Source of the DNA: Verrucomicrobiota bacterium
GTDB taxonomy: Bacteria > Verrucomicrobiota > Verrucomicrobiia > Limisphaerales > J093
Length of the DNA: 64,000 nucleotides
Assembly (NCBI GenBank): GCA_022710935.1
Contig: JAKLFY010000001.1
Span: 247,015-311,014 of the forward strand
Reading direction: 5' to 3'
In this document: piece after piece, positions 45,401 through 53,110 of the stretch
Layout of the letters: every line of letters begins with the position of its first letter
Position numbering within the stretch: position 1 is the first letter of the stretch
The notes under the pieces: model-generated
What the model was told of the DNA's origin: nothing
The model's input: only the letters and a program-made list of their open reading frames with translations
The model's database searches: none
Program-made: the position numbers and the translations under genes

Positions 45401-46276
45401 AAGCCGCGCCTGGAACCTTTCGTTCGGATCCTCCGTGCCGGGCAGGTCGGTGTCGATGATCAGATGGAAACGGGAGGCCACGGTCTCACCGGCCCGCGGA
45501 TACACCAGTTCGCCGTACCGCAAACCGCCATACGGAAACGCAAGAGTGATGAAGCTTCGGTTGGTTCCTTGCTGCCAGCAATATGCCGTGGCCACATACC
45601 GCTCCGACTGATCCGTCGCCCGCGCCTCCTGGAAATCGTAACCGACGTACAGCCGGTTCGGCGGATCCCAGGCCCCGATCACCGGAATCGGATGCCCACC
45701 CAGCGGACACAGGTAGCTCCAGTTCCGATTCCACAGACACGAAATCTCCGGCGACCCCACATGCGCGTCCTCGAGCAACGGAAACCGATCCGCGTTCGGC
45801 GTCGCGTTCAGCCACCCCCGCTGATGCCACACTCGAGCCGTCGGGACCGAACACGCCAGAAAATGAAACGGCGCCGCGCCATCGGCGAACAGCGCCTGCC
45901 AACGCGTGGCGTTGAATGCCACAAGACTCAAGTGAAATCGGACAACCGGCTCGGGCGGGATGCCGGGTCCGCCGCCCGGCGGCGGCAGGTCGACAGCAAT
46001 AAAATCGTTCGTCGAAAACGCTGCGGCCAGCGGGTCGCGACATCTCAGTGCCGCAAACCGCAGACCGCTGCCCGTCGCCTCGACCCTGTCCGCAAGAATC
46101 GCCCGGCCTGTCGAAAGCCGCACCGGAGCCACACGCACGCCGTCGGCATAGACGTCGAACCCTTCGCCATCAACCGCCTGCACGGTGTAAACCGGCGAAG
46201 CAGCGTGTCCGACCGCCGCCATGGCCAACCCCCAGACCAACCAACTGCCAAGGCTGAAGAAGCATCGAGCTTTCAT
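42488..46276 (-). CDS. Large secreted protein, probable alpha/alpha-barrel carbohydrate-active enzyme, unclassified
   Basis: About 1262 residues from the ATG at 46276 (an ATG at 46282 is also possible), with a signal peptide (CFFSLGSWLVWGLAMAAVGH). An N-terminal beta-rich part (to about 330) is followed by a helical, barrel-like middle (SWGGAGVTTLHNADGWYPAR, then LHLANRILWRYLPVWAMDSD and ACSNEVNWVIDALTQVYVHT), as in (alpha/alpha)6 glycosidases or lyases. Near residue 1010-1060 is a flavodoxin/ThuA-like stretch: FPLALYLSGEDYVKTVKTTG and AVTRYLAGGGTLVLLSSGPF. The last 60 residues match the C-terminal domain of the convergent giant protein. No known family is recognised overall. Convergent with the giant gene (62-base gap); the two small genes lie upstream on the same strand. 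Confidence 0.7.
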   Translation of the reverse strand: MKARCFFSLGSWLVWGLAMAAVGHAASPVYTVQAVDGEGFDVYADGVRVAPVRLSTGRAILADRVEATGSGLRFAALRCRDPLAAAFSTNDFIAVDLPPPGGGPGIPPEPVVRFHLSLVAFNATRWQALFADGAAPFHFLACSVPTARVWHQRGWLNATPNADRFPLLEDAHVGSPEISCLWNRNWSYLCPLGGHPIPVIGAWDPPNRLYVGYDFQEARATDQSERYVATAYCWQQGTNRSFITLAFPYGGLRYGELVYPRAGETVASRFHLIIDTDLPGTEDPNERFQARLFERYSDALPLVPSMNDMSWLPGVARLTDFPGPPGLGLWGTGGETTFYPAGTLLVHGWGGHREMPIDAAVRRGDTAGIAQARSRLETLLGTYGRRFTEGGESCMFWEKPLSGAWHESWGGAGVTTLHNADGWYPARVLVELYRYDRARGQARQEHLEAIDALFNWAKHFVWTRNEFADVPSSPFAIGGTLSVAFLLDYHFTFRNDVQRRSNAELALHLANRILWRYLPVWAMDSDRFDGALDSAFLGEPNSGRDWAGLACSNEVNWVIDALTQVYVHTGDARLRYYLRGMLERWPILYRPIYEKTLADYGNDALTEGLGLFDGSGPGRGNRYNYGFTQPLPLNEPVGNSRLRVVAGIEACIAFTKDGVHSDVTDYRTDRNGGCAFRLVSSLEGGFDISLSYPFVDISRLSVRVLRDGVTRSLGSDEVTRPAHAPSSLYIKQLRAGDRVTVGNLASGIPIIPIDALRTYSDTNGPPRTIGGFALLDVPCDQVLTQDWADLQSYAGLVAGERWLHGVPYWQSPGATANTTSIRCDDARVLLVVYAPPEDHVLDAAPRLALDDGSPLELSGSPVLAWRGWPPIFTRVILMDYAVLPGGRTVGEIRPQGTLLTAATAYCGEMSGWAPIQAALEAAGAEFAAAEAQRRALLELRVAFAQLPGGRIAVLPRPSGGAGAAFGAMTGLREKWLQLTEAQLIDTNVFNAARFPLALYLSGEDYVKTVKTTGDGKAAVTRYLAGGGTLVLLSSGPFPFYYGYGPDGQSGPADILLPTLGLPIENAFESPPSTLTMVPYSGQTILTSLGAPFAFPPGDSRLRSINRSRLNPSDRYVPLIRVVNAQGRSYGDAAGYIELRVGAARGGKILYLWSSLTAGPQGQAVMADTLTWVMNGTMRIPEIKAIQAPGPGRVTLNFDLLPNLLYGVESRDRIEAGAWTPRASIAGGPTNRSVWWTNTVGILPARYYRLSARPRRRCGGTAC

Positions 46277-46325
46277 TGCCATCCCATGGTGATTCCTCGA
46301 CCCGCAACCGCGCCAGCCAAAAAGG

Positions 46326-46703
46326 TCAGGTCAGTGACGCGAACCGCTTGGCGTCCTCGGTTCCGAGAACAACCGCCAACGCAGGCGGAGGGTGGCTCGA
46401 CACGACTGTATGCTCGCCATGCCCGTCGCCCATGATGGCAAAGTCGGCCACCTTTTGTGGATACACGTCCTGCAGGTTCGTGACAGTCATGTCCGCCTTG
46501 GCCGCGATGTACCCAACTTTCGGAAGCTCGGGTGTGTCAATAAACCTCCCGCCCTCCATCTTCTCCTCTCTGACGACATAGAACGTGAGCGCGGTGTTTG
46601 TGGCTTGAGAATAGCCATCCCAGCATCCAAGAATGATGGCCACTACCGACACCTTGTAGATCCGGAGGCTTGCAGCAAACCTATTGCTTCGAGGAGCTGC
46701 CAT
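46326..46703 (-). CDS. Small probable secreted hypothetical protein
   Basis: 125 residues with a plausible signal sequence (LRIYKVSVVAIILGCWDGYS). The mature part, ALTFYVVREEKMEGGRFIDT then ELPKVGYIAAKADMTVTNLQ, recalls the head domain of SecD-like proteins, which carry similar ALxFyvV strands, but this is a weak resemblance. Its start overlaps the end of the 77-residue gene by 23 bases, and it ends 49 bases before the large secreted protein gene starts, so the three may be co-transcribed. Function unknown. Confidence 0.6.
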   Translation of the reverse strand: MAAPRSNRFAASLRIYKVSVVAIILGCWDGYSQATNTALTFYVVREEKMEGGRFIDTPELPKVGYIAAKADMTVTNLQDVYPQKVADFAIMGDGHGEHTVVSSHPPPALAVVLGTEDAKRFASLT

Positions 46704-46914
46704 TGTGCTTGGGAGCAGTAGACGCCAGTCCGGTCATCGTGAGCAGCGGCAGAACGACGAACCGCTCATCGTCGTCATAAACGGTGACAAACGTCCCCTT
46801 GGGGGAGATCGATATGTAGTCCCTGTGTGGCACCGGATACTCACGGCCATCCGCCATCCCGAGCGTGAACGCCGCACCGCTCTCTATGGCCGACTCGATC
46901 CGGCTTCGCGTCAT
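46681..46914 (-). CDS. Conserved small hypothetical protein
   Basis: 77 residues from an ATG at 46914. The sequence (SAIESGAAFTLGMADGREYP, then VPHRDYISISPKGTFVTVYD and FVVLPLLTMTGL) looks like a compact all-beta domain. As far as I recall, similar short proteins with the MADGREYPVPHRDYIS core occur in Verrucomicrobia and Planctomycetes with no known function. It overlaps the next gene by 23 bases, suggesting co-translation. Cytoplasmic, no signal peptide. Confidence 0.7.
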   Translation of the reverse strand: MTRSRIESAIESGAAFTLGMADGREYPVPHRDYISISPKGTFVTVYDDDERFVVLPLLTMTGLASTAPKHNGSSSKQ

Positions 46915-47272
46915 GGATTACCGCTACGCCGCCAGGCATGTTTGCGCAAGCGCTTCCTTCTGGCGAACAAACTGAACGACAGCCGCCCCGCGGTCGGCTC
47001 CGGTAGCAGCGAGGGAAGTCCGGCAATTCCAGGAGGGCCTGGCCGTTTGGGGGACGGGTGGCCGCCGCAACGCAGAATCAGGCGCTCAACGCCCTGGTTT
47101 TCTTCTTTCGGGAGGGTTTGCAGCGCACGCTGGGGGGAGTTGGGGGAGTTCGAGCAGGCGAAGGCAGAAGCCCGTCCCGACGCCTGCCAATCGATCGACG
47201 GCGCCCACGCCACGCAACAGCCTCGACGCCCATGAACCCGCAAATAGCCTGGGATCGGAATGCCGAACTCCC
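46915..47272. other. Intergenic stretch, no supported gene
   Basis: Both strands have short open frames here, but none shows a start site with recognisable product. The stretch lies between the 77-residue gene and the 3' end of the peptidase gene, both leftward. It must hold the promoter of the small-gene run. No terminator was seen. Confidence 0.45.
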
Positions 47273-48475
47273 TCACGCATCAACCAGGATCGGCCCCGCA
47301 CACATCCCCGTCAGACTCCGACCGCCCTCGCCCGTGACCAGATACGTGTTCTCCGTCCCAACCATCCCAACACCGGGCACCCCTCGCTTCGGTTCGACCG
47401 CCAGCACCATCCCCTCGACCAACGGATCGTCGAAACCCTCCGCAATCACCGGCGGCTCGTCGATCTGCAGCCCGACACCATGGCCGAGAAACTCCGCCCG
47501 ACGACTCCCGAATCCCATGAAATGCTCGAGGAATCCGGCATCCAGACTCTCCGTCACGCTGCTGTAGATCGTGGATGGGATCGCCCCGGGCTTGAGCAAG
47601 GCGGCGATGTGGGCCTGGATCTCGACGCACCGCGCGTGGAGCGCGCTCGCCTCCGGCGGCAGCGGACGCCCAAACGCGTAGATCATTGTCTTGTCGGTCG
47701 CATACCCCTCGACGCAGCAGCCCAGATCGACAAACACAAGATCGCCCGCGCGCAGCCGCCGCTCCCGGCTCCCCAGCACCGGCGCGGCAGGCCCCATGCC
47801 CCGGCATCCGCCCGGGCCGTTGAAACTGGTCGGATAAAGCGAGTTCTCTCCAAACCCAAGTTGCCCCACCGCAATGTCCACATTGAACATCGCGAAGCGC
47901 ACTGTCCCCTCATGCCCCTCGCTGACCATCAGCCGGTATAACTCGCAGGCGAACTCGGCCTCGCTCATGCCCTCGCGCAACAACCCCGGCACCTTGTCTT
48001 CCATAGCCCGACGGTGAATCGCCCCCGCCCGCTCGATGATCTCGAGTTCGTACGGACTTTTGATCGATCGAATCCACCCGATCGCCGAATCCAGCGAGCC
48101 AACTTCATCACATGGAAAGTGCTTCCGAAACCGCCCCACAAGTCCGTACGGCACCAGATCGGCCTCGATGTGAATCGCTCGACGCACAGACGCCGGACTC
48201 ATCCCTTGGGCCGCATCCCGAAAGCTTCGCATCGGGCGAATGTCCGGAAACAACGATTCCGCACACGCACGTTCCAGGCTCCGACGCACCCAGAACACCG
48301 CGTCCCCTTCGCGCGGAACCAGCAACAGGCCGTCCTGCATCGTGCCTGTCAGATAATACTGATTCACGCGTCCAAACAACGCCGCCAGCTCCCAGTCGGG
48401 GCAGACCGTCTCCATCCGTGACCGGAACTGCTGCATCCGATCGTCCAATTCCGCTCGGGGCACTTGTGATGTCAT
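47273..48475 (-). CDS. M24-family metallopeptidase (Xaa-Pro dipeptidase-like)
   Basis: About 400 residues from the ATG at 48475 (MTSQVPRAEL). The frame stays open further upstream but the extra sequence overlaps the divergent transporter and looks non-coding. The creatinase-type N-terminal domain (FGRVNQYYLTGTMQDGLLLV) precedes the pita-bread catalytic domain. Metal ligands are visible: Asp in VFVDLGCCVEG, Asp in ATDKTMIYAFG, His in FLGHGVGLQID, Glu in VLAVEPKRG and Glu in VGTENTYLV. It should hydrolyse Xaa-Pro dipeptides or small peptides in the cytoplasm with two Mn or Co ions. There is no signal peptide. It is divergent from the Na/Pi cotransporter gene, with 160 bases between starts. Confidence 0.9.
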   Translation of the reverse strand: MTSQVPRAELDDRMQQFRSRMETVCPDWELAALFGRVNQYYLTGTMQDGLLLVPREGDAVFWVRRSLERACAESLFPDIRPMRSFRDAAQGMSPASVRRAIHIEADLVPYGLVGRFRKHFPCDEVGSLDSAIGWIRSIKSPYELEIIERAGAIHRRAMEDKVPGLLREGMSEAEFACELYRLMVSEGHEGTVRFAMFNVDIAVGQLGFGENSLYPTSFNGPGGCRGMGPAAPVLGSRERRLRAGDLVFVDLGCCVEGYATDKTMIYAFGRPLPPEASALHARCVEIQAHIAALLKPGAIPSTIYSSVTESLDAGFLEHFMGFGSRRAEFLGHGVGLQIDEPPVIAEGFDDPLVEGMVLAVEPKRGVPGVGMVGTENTYLVTGEGGRSLTGMCAGPILVDA

Positions 48476-48634
48476 GATTTCGCTGACGCCATTATGCGCC
48501 CAGGCTATTATCTCGTCCATGCCTGCGGACACTGCGATGATTTCGAACACAATGGCACTGACTTGTCGGACAATGGCGATCCCGAGATTCCTCGGTCTTC
48601 GACCCAGCTTGCGGCGTCTGCGGATCGAGTCTCT

Positions 48635-50281
48635 ATGAGTCGGATTACGATGCTCACCCAGCTTCTCGGCGGCATCGGGCTGTTCTTGCTCGGCATGCTG
48701 CTGCTCACCGACGGTCTCAAGGCGTCGGCAGGCGAAGCACTCAAACGCATCCTCGTGCGCTTCACGGGGCGACCCGTGTCGGCGTTCTTTTCCGGCCTGA
48801 CGCTCACGGCCTTGGTCCAATCATCGAGTGCGACCACGCTGGCCACCATAGGATTCGTCAGTGCCGGGCTGCTCACATTCGCACAAGCCATCGGCGTCGT
48901 GATTGGCGGAAGCGTGGGCACAACAACCACCGGCTGGCTGGTTTCGCTCCTCGGACTGAAGCTGAGCGTGGGAAAGCTGGCCCTGCCATTCATCGGCGTC
49001 GGCGCGCTCATGCGCCTCATCCTCAAGGGGCGGTTGGCCGCGCTCGGGCTCGCCCTCGCAGGGTTTGGCTTGATCTTCGTCGGGATCGAGACGCTCCAGA
49101 CAGGCATGGCAGGTCTGGCTGAACGAGTCCGACCTGACTGGTTTCCGCAGGCAACGGTGACGGGCCGCTTGCTGCTCGTGTCGATCGGTGTCGTCATGAC
49201 TGTCGTCATGCAATCGTCCAGCGCGGCCATCGCGACGACGATTACCGCCTTCCACGCAGGCACGATCAATCTCGATCAGGCACTCTCGCTTGTGGTTGGC
49301 GCAAGTATCGGCACCACAGTGACAGCCGCCCTGGCATCCATCGGCGCAAGCGTCCCGGCGCGGCGGACCGCCCTGGCCCATATTCTCTTCAACAGTCTCG
49401 CGGCTGCGCTCGGCTTCCTGATCCTGCCGGCCTTTGCGTTCGCGGCCAGGCGCCTCGATGCGGACGGCGGATCCGCACCCGGCGCCTTGAGCCTGGCGGT
49501 TTTCCACACCACCTTCAATCTGCTCGGCGCCGTCCTTGTGCTGCCTGCCGTCCAGCAGTTGGCCCGGCTCATCCATCGTCTGGTGCCCGATCGCGGCCCG
49601 ACGCTGACACAGCACCTCGACGATTCGCTCACGGAGGTCCCTGAGGTAGCCGTTGAAGCCGTGCGCAGGACCCTGGTCGATTCCATGATGCCCCTGCTCG
49701 GCCACGTGCGGCACCGCCTCGGCCTCATGCCACAGCACCCCGCCATTCCCGTCTCCGAGGTGCAAGCCGCACTCAACGAGGCCCGCCTGTTCCTGGGCCG
49801 AATCCCCCCCTTCCTTGTGCCGACAGGGCGGCCTAATCCACGCCTCGCAGCACTCCACGCAATGGATCACCTGGATCAGCTCGCGTCCCAGGCCAACAAG
49901 CCGCCGTTTGCAGCAGTCCTGACGGATCAAGCCCGGTTGGCGATCGCACGGACGAGACTGGCAACAATCACAGACGCTGCGTCCTGCGCCCTGGAAAGCG
50001 CTGCGGCGCCTCCCGCCATCCAAGACATCCAGGCGTTCGCCGCCGAGGTTGCCTCTTTGCGAAGACACGAGCGCGAAGCAATTCTCGAGGAGACGGCGCA
50101 CGGCCAACTCACACCCGAATCCGCGGGCGCGTTGCTCGATGCCATCCGCTGGACTGACAGCACCGCCTACCATATCTGGCGCGCTACGCATCATCTGAGC
50201 CCCGCTCCGGAACGAGTCAGCGCCTCGCAGGCACAGCCCGATGCCAATGATGACCCCATCGAGACACGGGAACCTCTCTGA
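48635..50281 (+). CDS. Na/Pi cotransporter family protein with PhoU-like tail
   Basis: About 548 residues from the ATG at 48635 (MSRITMLTQLLGGIGLFLLG). The two inverted Na/Pi cotransporter repeats each carry the QSSSA motif: LTALVQSSSATTLATIGFVS and MTVVMQSSSAAIATTITAFH. Some eight hydrophobic segments span residues 5-320. From about 350 the C-terminus is soluble and helical (EVPEVAVEAVRRTLVDSMMP), resembling the PhoU-like tail of bacterial NptA/YjbB proteins. It likely moves phosphate with sodium across the inner membrane. A phosphate-regulated promoter was not identified. The GH127 gene follows 77 bases later. Confidence 0.9.
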   Translation: MSRITMLTQLLGGIGLFLLGMLLLTDGLKASAGEALKRILVRFTGRPVSAFFSGLTLTALVQSSSATTLATIGFVSAGLLTFAQAIGVVIGGSVGTTTTGWLVSLLGLKLSVGKLALPFIGVGALMRLILKGRLAALGLALAGFGLIFVGIETLQTGMAGLAERVRPDWFPQATVTGRLLLVSIGVVMTVVMQSSSAAIATTITAFHAGTINLDQALSLVVGASIGTTVTAALASIGASVPARRTALAHILFNSLAAALGFLILPAFAFAARRLDADGGSAPGALSLAVFHTTFNLLGAVLVLPAVQQLARLIHRLVPDRGPTLTQHLDDSLTEVPEVAVEAVRRTLVDSMMPLLGHVRHRLGLMPQHPAIPVSEVQAALNEARLFLGRIPPFLVPTGRPNPRLAALHAMDHLDQLASQANKPPFAAVLTDQARLAIARTRLATITDAASCALESAAAPPAIQDIQAFAAEVASLRRHEREAILEETAHGQLTPESAGALLDAIRWTDSTAYHIWRATHHLSPAPERVSASQAQPDANDDPIETREPL

Positions 50282-50358
50282 ACGGCCCCGCCCGGCAGGT
50301 CAACCGCCACAGTGAATCTCCGCTGGACAGCGCCCCGCCTGATTGGTTCAGTCCTCCC

Positions 50359-53082
50359 ATGCGACTCCATCTCTTGATTGCGTCAGCCACGGTTCTCTGT
50401 GCGAGCCATGCGACCGCACGACCCGCCACCACGCCCGGACCCGCCGTCAACCTCGCCGTCGTCGCGACGCCCACCAGTTCCTATGTCTCGGGCGACACCC
50501 GCGAGTCGGCCCTGAACGATGAGAGCAGTCCGCGCAGCTCCCGCGGCGATCGCCGCGGCACGTACGGCAACTGGCCGCGCCAGGGAACACAATGGGTGCA
50601 GTACGATTGGACCCAGCCCATCAGCACCGTGCAGATCGAGGTCTATTGGTGGGATGACGCCAGGGGCGTGCGCCTGCCCAAAGCCTCGCGATTGAAATAC
50701 TGGGATGGGAAAGACTTCATACCCGTCCCCAATCCCACCGGTCTGGGCGTCGAAGCCAACCGGTTCAACGTCACCACATTCGACGAAGTCACGACCTCGA
50801 AGCTGCGCCTGGAAATGGACGGCAACGGCGAGTTCTCGACAGGCATTATCGAATGGCGCGTGCTCGATTCCGGACGATCACCCCGCTTTCCTCCCCGGGT
50901 GGCGGCAGGCGTGGACCGGGTGGCCATCCTCGGCGGCCAAACCTATTTGAGCGGACAGGTCCAGTCTCTTAAGCCGGCTGACCTCCCGCTTCAATTGACA
51001 TGGAGCAAGCAAGCCGGACCCGGCCGCGTCGCCTTCGCGAATCCCAACGCCGCCGAAACCACCGCCCGCTTCGACCAGCCGGGCGATTACGTCCTCGCAC
51101 TCACAGCCGACGAGGGTGGATCGAGCGCCTCATCCTCACTCGATGTCAGGGTCGAGCCGCCGCCGCCCACGCACCGGTTGGATGTCGTCTATACCAAGCG
51201 CTACAAGATCGACAGCCCCCTCTGGAACTCGCGTGCCAAGTCCCTCATCGTCAATTGGATCCCCCATTGCATCGACCACATCAACCGCACAAACCTCACC
51301 CAGGGCCAGGGCGGCATCGATAATTTCGTCGAGGCCGCCAAAGCCCTGCGCGGCGAGCCCCACGGCCCCCACAAAGGCTATGTCTTCGCCAACGCATGGG
51401 TGCACCAAACGGTGGAATCCATCTGCATCGCGCTCATGGTCGATCCGCAGGGCGATCCTGATATCCTCCGGGCTCAGCAGACAATGCGCGCCACCCTCGA
51501 GGATTGGATTCCCAAGATCCTCGCGGCCCAGGAGCCCGATGGTTACCTGCAGACCGCCTTCACCTTGGCCGACCGCAATGCCTGGCCGGACCGCTGGAAC
51601 CCCCGCAACCGCGCAGATCACGAGGGCTACGTCGCCGGCTACTTCATCGAGTCCGCCATCAATCACTACACCCTCACCGAGGGCAAGGATCGCCGCCTCT
51701 ACGACGCGGCGAAACAGTTGGCGGACTGCTGGGTCGCGAACATCGGGCCGGGCAAGAAGGACTGGTACGACGGCCATCAGGAAATGGAACAGGCCCTCGT
51801 GCGCTTCGGACGCTTCGTCAATGACATGGAACGTAACGGACGCGGCGACGCCTACGTGAAACTCGCCAAGTTTCTGCTCGATTGCCGCAAAGACGGCAGC
51901 GAGTACGACCAAAGCCACACCCCCGTCCAACAGCAATACGAAGCCGTCGGCCACGCCGTGCGCGCCGTCTACAGCTACTCGGGCATGGCCGACGTCGCCG
52001 CCGAAACGGCCGATGTCGACTACCAGAGCGCCGTCCTCTCGCTCTGGGATAACATGGTCAACCGCAAATACTACGTCACCGGCGGCATCGGCAGCGGCGA
52101 GACTTCGGAAGGTTTCGGACCCGACTACTCCCTGCCCCACAACGCCTACTGCGAATCCTGCTCGAGTTGCGGACTGATCTTCTTCCAACACAAACTCAAC
52201 CTCGCCTACCACGACGCCAGGTACGCCGACCTTTACGAGGAAACCATCTACAATGCCCTGCTCGGCGCCACCGATCTCGAAGGCAACACCTTCAATTACA
52301 CCAACCCGCTCGTCGGCGGACGCCGCACGCCCTGGCACGCCTGCCCCTGCTGCGTCGGCAATATCCCCCGCACGCTCCTGATGATCCCAACCTGGACCTA
52401 CCTCACGGCCCCCGACGCCATCCACGTCAACCTCTTCATCGGCAGCACCGTGACCCTCGAACGGGTGGCAGGCACCGACATCGAGATCGTTCAGCAAACC
52501 GATTACCCTTGGGACGGCAAGGTCACACTCACCGTCAACCCAAAGCAGCCAGCCGCATTCGCACTCCATGTGCGCGTGCCCAATCGCCAGACCAGCGCGC
52601 TCTACACGAATACGCCCGCCATCAACGGCCTCAACTCGTTCTCCGTCAATGAACAGCCCGCAACTCCGCAGATCGAGAAAGGCTACGCCGTGGTGAAACG
52701 CACATGGAAAGCCGGCGACTCGATCGCACTGGACCTGCCGATGCAAGTGCAGCGCATCGAGTCGGATGAGAGAGTCCTCGCTAATCGAGCTCACACAGCC
52801 CTGCGCTACGGCCCCCTCGTCTACAGCGTCGAGCGCGCGGATCAGCCGGACATCACCGGCCCAATCGGACCCCAACCGCTCGCCACCGAGTGGCGCGCCG
52901 ACCTGCTGCACGGAGTCAAGGTCATCAAGGGCGCCTGGGCCGATGGCTCGCCACTCCTCGCCATCCCCTACTACGCGCGCGATAACCGTTCCGACACATC
53001 CACCTCCCGACGGCGCGCTCAATCGCAGGTCTGGATCAGCACGACCCCTCCCGCCCCTCGTTCCACCCCTGCCACCCCGTAA
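50359..53082 (+). CDS. GH127-type beta-L-arabinofuranosidase, exported
   Basis: 907 residues with a signal peptide (MRLHLLIASATVLCASHATA). Residues about 30-170 look like a discoidin-type accessory domain (NLAVVATPTSSYVSGDTRES, then WVQYDWTQPISTVQIEVYWW), and a PKD/Ig-like segment follows to about 270. The GH127 (DUF1680) catalytic part begins near 290. The probable Zn/nucleophile residues are in NAYCESCSSCGLIFFQHKL and the paired cysteines C664-C665 in HACPCCVGN, which match the Cys-nucleophile arrangement of this family. It should release terminal beta-L-arabinofuranose from plant glycans. A second DUF1680 gene starts 28 bases downstream. Confidence 0.9.
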   Translation: MRLHLLIASATVLCASHATARPATTPGPAVNLAVVATPTSSYVSGDTRESALNDESSPRSSRGDRRGTYGNWPRQGTQWVQYDWTQPISTVQIEVYWWDDARGVRLPKASRLKYWDGKDFIPVPNPTGLGVEANRFNVTTFDEVTTSKLRLEMDGNGEFSTGIIEWRVLDSGRSPRFPPRVAAGVDRVAILGGQTYLSGQVQSLKPADLPLQLTWSKQAGPGRVAFANPNAAETTARFDQPGDYVLALTADEGGSSASSSLDVRVEPPPPTHRLDVVYTKRYKIDSPLWNSRAKSLIVNWIPHCIDHINRTNLTQGQGGIDNFVEAAKALRGEPHGPHKGYVFANAWVHQTVESICIALMVDPQGDPDILRAQQTMRATLEDWIPKILAAQEPDGYLQTAFTLADRNAWPDRWNPRNRADHEGYVAGYFIESAINHYTLTEGKDRRLYDAAKQLADCWVANIGPGKKDWYDGHQEMEQALVRFGRFVNDMERNGRGDAYVKLAKFLLDCRKDGSEYDQSHTPVQQQYEAVGHAVRAVYSYSGMADVAAETADVDYQSAVLSLWDNMVNRKYYVTGGIGSGETSEGFGPDYSLPHNAYCESCSSCGLIFFQHKLNLAYHDARYADLYEETIYNALLGATDLEGNTFNYTNPLVGGRRTPWHACPCCVGNIPRTLLMIPTWTYLTAPDAIHVNLFIGSTVTLERVAGTDIEIVQQTDYPWDGKVTLTVNPKQPAAFALHVRVPNRQTSALYTNTPAINGLNSFSVNEQPATPQIEKGYAVVKRTWKAGDSIALDLPMQVQRIESDERVLANRAHTALRYGPLVYSVERADQPDITGPIGPQPLATEWRADLLHGVKVIKGAWADGSPLLAIPYYARDNRSDTSTSRRRAQSQVWISTTPPAPRSTPATP

Positions 53083-53110
53083 TGTCCGCCGCCGCCTGCG
53101 TTCTGATCAC

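Noticed and set aside
48476..48820. N-terminal extension of the M24 peptidase frame
   Set aside because: It overlaps the start of the divergent transporter gene and its translation is low-complexity; the internal ATG at 48475 fits the family's N-terminus.
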